Shown here in pieces: positions 31,901 through 40,900 of a DNA stretch of 47,216 nt. Location: assembly GCA_030593565.1 (NCBI GenBank), contig JAUVGW010000002.1, forward strand, positions 1 to 47,216, read 5' to 3'. Origin of the DNA: Phycisphaerae bacterium (GTDB lineage: Bacteria; Planctomycetota; Phycisphaerae; UBA1845; UTPLA1). Made by a program: the position numbers and the translations under genes. The notes beneath the pieces were generated by a model that saw only the letters and a program-made list of their open reading frames with translations, was not told the origin of the DNA and did not search any database. Within the stretch, counting starts at the first letter, position 1. Each line of letters begins with the position of its first letter.

Positions 31901-34900
31901 CCGTCCCGCTGACGCTGCCCGTGCCCGTCTTGACCGTCAACGTCACCGTCGTGTCGGCCGACACAGTGGATGCCGTGCCGTATTGGTCCGTCGAGTTCAC
32001 GGTCACATTGAAAGTGGCGCCGGCCACCTGACCGCCGATCGCAGCAACCGCCAGACGATCGGCCGTGCCCACCGTAACATTGAACGCGTTGGAGTCGGCG
32101 GGATTAAGCACATCCCCGCTCGTCCGCGTGACCGTCAACTCCACGCCACCCTCCGTCGTGTCATACGTGACACCGGAGATGGTCGCACTGCCGGTCCCGG
32201 AGGTGATCGTGCCCGTCGTCGTCCCGCCGAGCGTGCCAGTGCCGGTCTTCTTGCTCAGCGACACGCCGGTATCCTGCGACACCACCGCACTGTTGCCGTT
32301 CGCGTCCTTGACATAGACCGTCACACTGAACGCATCGCCCGCACCCTGTGTGGCGATGGTCTGGAACGCCAAGTCAGCGGCCGCCCCTGCACCAACGGTG
32401 AACGCGTTGGAATCCACAGCCGTCAAGGTGTCGCCGCTCGTGGCGGTGGCGGTCAGCACGACGCCCGATTCGGCCTTGGTGTACGTCACGCCCGAAATCG
32501 TCACGCTGCTGCTGCCCGAACTGATGGTCCCGATCACGGTCCCGCCGAGCGTGCCCGTGCCGGTCTTCTTGCTCAGCGTGACCTGCGTATCCTGCGTCAC
32601 GTTCGCCGCGGAGCCGAACGCATCCTTCGCATTCACGACCACGTCGAAGGTCGCGCCGGCAGCCTGTGCGCCGATCGTGCCGACCGACAAGGTCGTTGCC
32701 AAACCGGTCTGGGCGGCAAGATACGTGTATTCGTTGTAGCTCCAACTGCCGTTGACATAGGAATTCAACCGCACGTAGACATTGCTACCGTCGGTCGCCA
32801 AGCCGGTCACCGTCGCCGATTGCGTCATGCCGGTCGACTGATTGTAGACATCGGAGCCGCCGGACGTCGTACCAACCCACAGGCGATACTGCGTCACACC
32901 GGAACCCGAATTCCACTGGAAGGTGTGCGAAGCAGCCGCCAGACGATCACCGTCGCTCGCCGGCGATGTCATCTGTGCCGCCGCGTATGACACGTCGAAG
33001 GTATTCGAATCCGCCGCGGTCAACGTGTCCCCGCCGCTCGCCGTGGCCGTCAGCACCACACCTGTTTCGTACTTGTCGTACGTCGCGCCCGAGATCGTGA
33101 CCGTGCTTGTGCCGCTCGAAACGACGCCGGACACAGTCCCGCCGAGACTGCCCGTCCCGGTCTTCAGGGTCAGCGTCACAGTCGTATCCTGCGTCGTGTT
33201 CGCCGCGGTATCCGTCCCGTCGAGGACGTTCACCACCACGTCGAACGCCATGTCCCTGCCCTGATCCACAATCGTCGCGATGGACAGCTTGACAGGCGTT
33301 CGATCGATCACATCAAACGCGTTTGTGTCGGCTGCCGTCAGGGCGTCACCGCCGCTGGCGGTCGCCGTCAACACAACGCCCGTCTCGGCGGTGTCGTACG
33401 TCAGACCCGAGATCGTCACGGTGCTCGTCCCGCTGCTCAGCGTTCCGGACACCGTGCCGCCGACGGCCCCGGTCCCCGTCTTCACCGTCATTGTGATCGT
33501 CGTATCCTGCGTGGCGTTCGCCACGTTGTCCGAGTTGTCCAGCGAATTGACAACGATATCGAACGCCGTGTCCTTCGCCTGCGACGCGACAGTCACAACT
33601 TCCAGTTTGGTCGGTGTCCGATCCGCAACCGTAAAAGTATTGGAATTCGCCGCGGTCAGCGTGTCACCGCCCGTCCGCGAAGCTGTCAGCGACACACCCG
33701 CCGACGCCGTATCCCACGTGACACCGGTGATGGTCACGGTACTCGTACCCGCCGTAATCGTGCCGGTCGTGGTTCCGCCGATCGCACCAGTACCCGTGTT
33801 CTTCGTCAGCGAGATCCCCGTGTCCGACGTGACGACCGCGGTATTGTCGTTGGCATCCTGCACGTTCAGCGTCACGCTGAACGCGACGTCCGTGCCCTGG
33901 TCTGCGATCGATGCGACGACCAGTTTGCTCGCCGCCCCCGCCGACACGTTAAACGCGTTCGAATCGACCGCCGTCAGGCTGTCACCGCTCGTCCGCGTCG
34001 CCGTCAGCACGACGCCCGTCTCGGCCTTGTCATAGGTTGCGCCCGAAATCGTCACCGTGCTCGTGCCGCTCGTAATGGTCCCGGAAACCGTGCCGCCAAG
34101 ACTACCCGTGCCGGTCTTCAAACTGAGCGTCACGCCCGTATCCTGCGTTACGTTCGTCGCCGTGCCCACGGTATCTACCGCATTGACGACAACATCGAAC
34201 GCGCTGCCCGCCGTCTGACCCGAAACCGTGCCCACGGCCAGTTTCATCGCCGTGCCGACCGTCGCGGCCGTGTACGTGTATTCGTTGTAGGACCAGGTGC
34301 CGCTCATGTACGAGTTCAACTGCACATAGACCGAGCTACCGTCCGTCGGAAGCCCCGTCACAGTTGCCGACTGCGTCGTACCCGTTCCCTGGTTGTAGAT
34401 ATCCTTGCCGCCGGACGTCGTGCCGACCCACAGGCGATACTGCGAGACACCGGACCCACTGCTCCATGCAAACGTATACGACGCACCGTTCAATGTCGCG
34501 CCATCCGCCGATGGCGTCGTCATCTGGGCCGGACCGTTTGCCACGTCGAAGCTGTTCGAGTCGGCCGCGGTCAACGAGTCACCGCCGCTGGCGGTCGCGG
34601 TCAAGACGACGCCGGTTTCCAAGGTGTCATACGTCGCGCCCGAGATCGTCACGCTGCTCGTACCGCTGCTGAGCGTCCCGGTCACCGTACCGCCCACCGC
34701 ACCGGTCCCAGTCTTCACCGTCAACGTCACCGTGGTGTCTTGCGTGACATTCGCCACGTTGTCCGAATTGTCCACGGCATTGACTACAACGTTGAACGTC
34801 TGATCCTTGACCTGATCGGTGATCGTCCCGACCTGAAGTTTGGTCGCCGTCCGCGATGCAACCGCGAACGCGTTCGAATCGGCAGCGGTCAACACATCGC

Positions 34901-37900
34901 CGCTCGTGCGGGTCGCGGTCAATTCCACGCCGCCCTCCGCCGTATCATACGTCACACCCGTGATCGTCACGCTGCTCGAGCCGGCACTGATCGTTCCCGT
35001 CGTCGTGCCGCCGAGCGTCCCGGTCCCGGTCTTCTTGGTCAATGAAATCGCCGTGTCTACCGACACGGTCGCCGTATTGTCGTTCGCATCCTGGGCCGTC
35101 ACCGTCACGCTGAAGGCAACATTCTGCCCCTGATCCGCAATCGTCGAGACCGCCAACTTCGTGGCCGTCCCGGCGCTGACCACAAACGCATTCGAGTCGA
35201 CCGCCGCGAGCGTATCACCGCTCGTCCGCGTCGCCGTTAGCACAACGCCCGACTCCGCGGTGTCATACGTCACACCCGAAATCGTCACCGTGTTCGTGCC
35301 GCTCGTAATCGTGCCCGAGACCGTCCCGCCCACGCTGCCGGTTCCAGTCTTGAGGCTCAGCGTCACGCCCGTGTCCTGTGTCACGTTCACGGACGTCCCG
35401 AGCGCGTCAACCGAGTTCACCACGACATCAAAGCCCGTTGCCGCCGTCTGCGAGGCAATCGTATCAACGGACAGATGTGTGGCGACACCGGCGGAAACAG
35501 CCACGTATGTATAGGCGTTATATGACCAACTGCCGCTGATCAATGAATTCAGTCGCACATACACGCTGCTGCCGTCGCTCGGCAGCCCCGTCACCGTCGC
35601 CGACTGTGTCGTCCCCGTCGACTGGTTGTAGATGTCCGCACCGCCCGACGTCGTGCCGACCCACAGACGATACTGAGACACGCCGGAGCCCGCATCCCAC
35701 TGGAACGTATACGAGGTCCCCGTCAACGTCGCGCCGTTGACCGACGGTGCCGTCATCCGAGCCGCGGACGTCGACACGTCAAACGTATTCGAATCCGCCG
35801 CCGTCAAGCTGTCGCCGCCGCTCGCCGTCGCCGTCAGGACAACGCCGGTCTCGTACGTGTCGTATGTCACACCCGATATCGTTAAACTGCTCGTCCCGCT
35901 GGACACCGTCCCGGAAACGGTCCCGCCGAGACTGCCCGTCCCGGTCTTCACCGTCAATGTGACCGTCGTGTCCTGCGTGGTGTTCGCAGCCGTATCCGTG
36001 GCATCCAAAACGGTCACGACCACGTCAAACGGCATATCCTTGCCCTGATCAGTAATCGTCGTGATTGACAACTTACTGGGCGTCCGGTCATACACCGCGA
36101 AGGCGTTCGAATCCGCTGCCGTCAACGCATCGCCGCCGCTGGCGGTCGCTGTCAAGACGACGCCCGTCTCGGCAGTGTCATACGTCGCACCAGAAATAGT
36201 CATGGTGTTGGTGCCGCTACTGAGCGTGCCGGAAACCGTGCCACCGATCGCGCCGGTACCGGTCTTCACCGTCAACGTGATCGTCGTATCCTGCGTGGCA
36301 TCCGCTGCGTTGTCCGAGTTGTCCAGCGCATTGACGACCACATCAAACGTAGCGTCCTTGTCCTGGCTGGCGATGGTCACGACCTGAAGCTTCGTCGGCG
36401 TACGATCGGCCACGGTGAATGTGTTCGAATCCGCCGCCGTCAACACGTCGCCGCTCGTCCGCGATGCCGTCAACGACACACCCGCCGATGCCGTGTCCCA
36501 GATTACGCCCGAGATCGTCACGGTGCTGGTGCCGCTCGAAATGGTGCCGGTCGTCGTGCCGCCGATTGCACCCGTGCCGGTATTCTTGGCCAGCGACACA
36601 CCTGTGTCCTGGGTCACGTTCGCGGTGTTCCCGTTCGCGTCCTGCACGTTCAGCGTCACGCTGAATCCAACGTCCGTGCCCTGGTCGGCAATCGTGGCGA
36701 CCGCCAGCTTGCTGGCCGCGCCGGCCGCCACGGCAAATGCATTTGAATCCGCCGACGTCAAACTGTCGCCGCTCGTCCGAGCCGCCGTCAGCACGACGCC
36801 CGACTCCGCCGTGTCGTACGTCACGCCCGAAATCGTCACGCTACTGGTACCGCTCGTAATCGTCCCGGTCGTCGTCCCGCCGACACTGCCCGTTCCGGTC
36901 TTCAGGCTGATCGAGACGCCCGTATCCTGCGTCACGTTCGTCGCCGTGCCGACCGAGTCGGCAGAACTCACGACAACATCGAATCCCGTCCCGGCCGTCT
37001 GGCTCGCGATCGTGGTAACAGCGAGCTTCATCGCCGTCCCGACCGTCGCAGCCGTGTACGACGTGTCGTTGTACTGCCAACTGCCGCTCATGTAGGAATT
37101 CAGCCGCACATAAACCGTGCTGCCGTCCGTCGGCAAACCCGTCACCGTCGCCGACTGCGTCGTGCCGGTCGCCTGGTTGTACAGATCCTTGTCCCCCGAC
37201 GTCGTACCGACCCACAACCGATACTGGCTGACACCCGTGCCGGCGCTCCACTGGAACGTGTAGCTCGCGCTGGTCAACGTCGCGCCGTCCGCTGACGGCG
37301 TCGTGATGACCGCTGCCGCGGATGTCACATCGAAACTGTTGGAATCCGCCGCCGTCAGCGTATCGCCGCCGCTCGCAGTCGCCGTCAGGACCACGCCCGT
37401 CTCGGCCGTGTCATAGGTCGCGCCCGAAATCGTCACGGTGCTCGTACCGGCCGTCACCGTACCGGAGACCGTCCCGCCGATGGTCCCGGTCCCGGTCTTT
37501 ACCGACAGCGTAACCGTCGTGTTCTGCGAGACATTCGCGGAATAGCCCGATCCGTCCTGCACATCCACGGTCACGCTAAACGGCACACCGCCGCCCTGAT
37601 CCGAGACCGTCGCAAACACGAGCTTGCCCGCCGTACGCGCAACCACGTTAAACGCGTTCGAATCGGCCGCCGTCAGCGAGTCACCGCCGCTCGCCGTCGC
37701 CGTCAAAACCACCCCGGTCTCGGCGGTGTCGTAGTTCACACCGGATATCGTCACGGTGCTCGAACCAGCGCTGATCACACTCAAGACAGTACCGCTGACC
37801 GCGCCCGTGCCCGTCTTCACCGTCAGCGTCACCGTCGTGTCCGCCGTCACATTCGAGGCGCTCCCGTACTGATCCGTTGACGTGATCGCCACACCGAATC

Positions 37901-40900
37901 CGACGTTCTGGCCCTGCTCGGCAATCGTTCCGACAGACAGACGATCTGCAACGCCGGCTGACACGTCGAAACTGTTCGTGTCACCCGCCGTCAAGACGTC
38001 GCCGCTGGTCCTGGATACCGTCAGCACGACACCGGTTTCCAGTGTGTCATACGTCACGCCCGAAACCGTCACACTGCTGGTGCCGCTCGTAATCGTTCCG
38101 GTGGTCGTACCGCCGACCGCGCCGGTGCCGGTCTTCACCGACAGTGCAACATCCGTATCCTGCGTCGTGACTACCGCATTGCCGTACGCATCCGTCGAAT
38201 TCACCACGACATCAAACGTCTCGCCGGCCCGCTGATCCGCAACCGTGGCAACAGATAGGCGATCAAGCGAATCTGCCGTCACGTTGAAACTATTGGAATC
38301 CCCAGCGGTCAGGCTGTCGCCGCTGGTGGCCGTCGACGTCAACACGATGCTGGTCTCGACCTTGTCATAGGTCACGCCGGATATCGTGACGTTCGTGCCG
38401 CCGCTGGATATCGTGCCGGTGACGGTACCACCCAGATTTCCCGTACCGGTCTTGAGGCTCAGCGTCACCAACGTGTCGGCGGACACCGCAGCCGCATTGT
38501 CGAGCGTATCCTGGGCTGTCACGGTCACGTCGAACGTCTTGTTCGCGATCTGTGCGGCGATCGTCGTGACGGACAGTTTGACTGCCGTAGCCGCCGCCAC
38601 CGTAAATCCGTTCGAATCCGCCGCCGTCAAGGTATCGCCGCCCAACGCCGAAGCCGTCAGAACCACGCCACCCTCCGCCGTGTCATACGTCACACCGGAA
38701 ATCGTCACTGTCGATTCGCCGGGACTCAACACACCCGTCACGGTTCCGCCGAGCGTTCCCGTGCCAGTCTTCACCGTCAGCTTCGCCAACGTCATCGCCG
38801 AGACGCCCGAGGCATGATCGAGTGCATCGAGCACATTGACCGTCACATCGAAAGCCGTGCCCGCCTCCTGGCTGCTGATCGTGGCCACCGCGAGCTTGCT
38901 CGCGGGCCCCGCCGCCACATCGAAACTGTTGGTATCGACCGCGGTCAAGTTGTCACCGCTGGTTCGCGTCACAGTCAACACAACGCCGGTTTCCATCGTG
39001 TCATACTTCACGCCCGAGATCGTGACACTGCTGGCGCCGCCGGTAATCGTGCCGGTCGTCGTCCCGCCCGCCAAGCTGCCGGTGCCCGTCTGGACACTCA
39101 GCTCCACACCCGTGTCCCCGGTTACGACCGCCGGATTGCCGTTGGCGTCCGTGGAGCGCACGACCACGCTAAACGCCTGGCCCGCCTGCTGACTGCTGAT
39201 CGTGTCCGCGGCCAGCTTGGTGGCCGTGCCGGCCGACACCGTGAAGCCGTTGGAATCCGCTGCGGTCAGCGAGTCGCCGCCGCTTGCCGTCGCCGTCAGA
39301 ACGACGCCCGACTCGGCAGTATCGTACGTCACCCCCGAAATCGTGATGCTGCTGGCTCCTCCCGAAATGGTGCCCGTGACAGTCCCGCCGATGGTGCCGG
39401 TGCCCGTCTTCACCGTCAGCGTCACCAGCGTGTCCGTGGTGACGTTCGATGCGTTGTCATGCTGATCCGTCGACGTGACAGTGACATCGAAGGCACTCCC
39501 GGCAGCCTGACCGCCGATCGTGGTGATGGACAGGCGATCCGCCGTGCCCTCCGTCACCTCAAACGCATTGGAATCCACCGACGTCAGGCTGTCGCCGCTG
39601 GTCCTGGCGATCGTCAGGACAACGCCGGTTTCCTTCGTGTCATACGTCACGCCGGAAATGGTCACGCTGCTGCTGTCGGCCGTAATCGTCCCCGTCGTGG
39701 TCCCGCCGACGCTGCCGGTACCGGTCTTCAAGCTGATCGAGATCGCCGTGTCCCCTGACACGTTCGCCGCATTGCCGTACTGGTCGGTCGAGCTGACGAC
39801 GACATCGAAACTGTCGCCGGCTCCCTGCGTGCTGATGGCGGCGACCGCCAGACGATCCGCTACGCCTACCGCCACGTCAAACGCATTCGACGTAGCTGAC
39901 CCCAGGATATCCCCGCTCGTCCGGGCCGCCGCGACGACCACACCCGTCTCCGCCGTGTCGTAGGTCACGCCCGAAATCGTAACCGTGCTCGTCCCGCTGC
40001 TGATCGTCCCGGTCGTCGTGCCACCCAAGGCGCCAGTACCCGTGTTCAATGACAGGCTGACGGCCGTATCCTGCGTCACATTGGCCGCGGAATCCGACGC
40101 GTCGACCGCGTCCACGACCACGTCAAAACCGACGCCCGCGCTCTGGCTGGCGATCATCGTGATCTTCAGTTTCGTTGCCGTACCGGATGATGCCGCCACA
40201 TACGTGTACGCGTTGTATTGCCAACTGCCACTGATCATCGAATTCAGTCGCACGTAGACACTGCCGCCATCCGTCGGAATCCCGGTTACATATGCCTGCT
40301 GCGTCGTTCCCGTTGACTGGTTGTAGATGTCTGATCCGCCCGACGTCGTGCCGACCCACAGACGGTACTGCGTCACATTCGCGCCGGCATCCCAGGTGAA
40401 CGTACACGTCGCGCCGGGCAACGGATCGCCGTCGCTCGCCGGATAGGTCATCTCCGCCGGATCATCCGCCACGGTGGCGGCCACATACGTGTAGTTGTTG
40501 TAGTACCAGGTGCTGTCGATGTATGAATAAAGTCGCACATAAACGCTGCTGCCGTCCGCCGGAAGCCCGGTCACCGCTGCCGACTGCGTCGTGCCCGTCG
40601 ACTGGTTGTAAATGTCGCTCCCACCTGATGTCGTACCGACCCACAGCCGATACTGCGTCACGCTCGTGCCGGCGTCCCATGCAAACGTGAAGCTCGCGCC
40701 GGACAACGTCGCCCCGTCGCTGGCGGGGGTCGTCATCTCCGCCTTGTCAACCGCGCTGCCGGACGCCACATAGGTGTATTCGTTGTAGTACCACGCACCG
40801 TCGAAGTATGAACTCAGCCTCACATATACACTGCTGGCGTCCGTAGGAATCCCCGTCACCGTCGCCGACTGCGTCGTACCCGTCGACTGATTGTAGATAT

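Noticed and set aside
29352-40257. Many plus-strand ORFs of 60-371 aa opposite the giant gene
   Set aside because: They are antisense shadows of a periodic, GC-rich coding sequence, repetitive in the same register and without recognisable domains.
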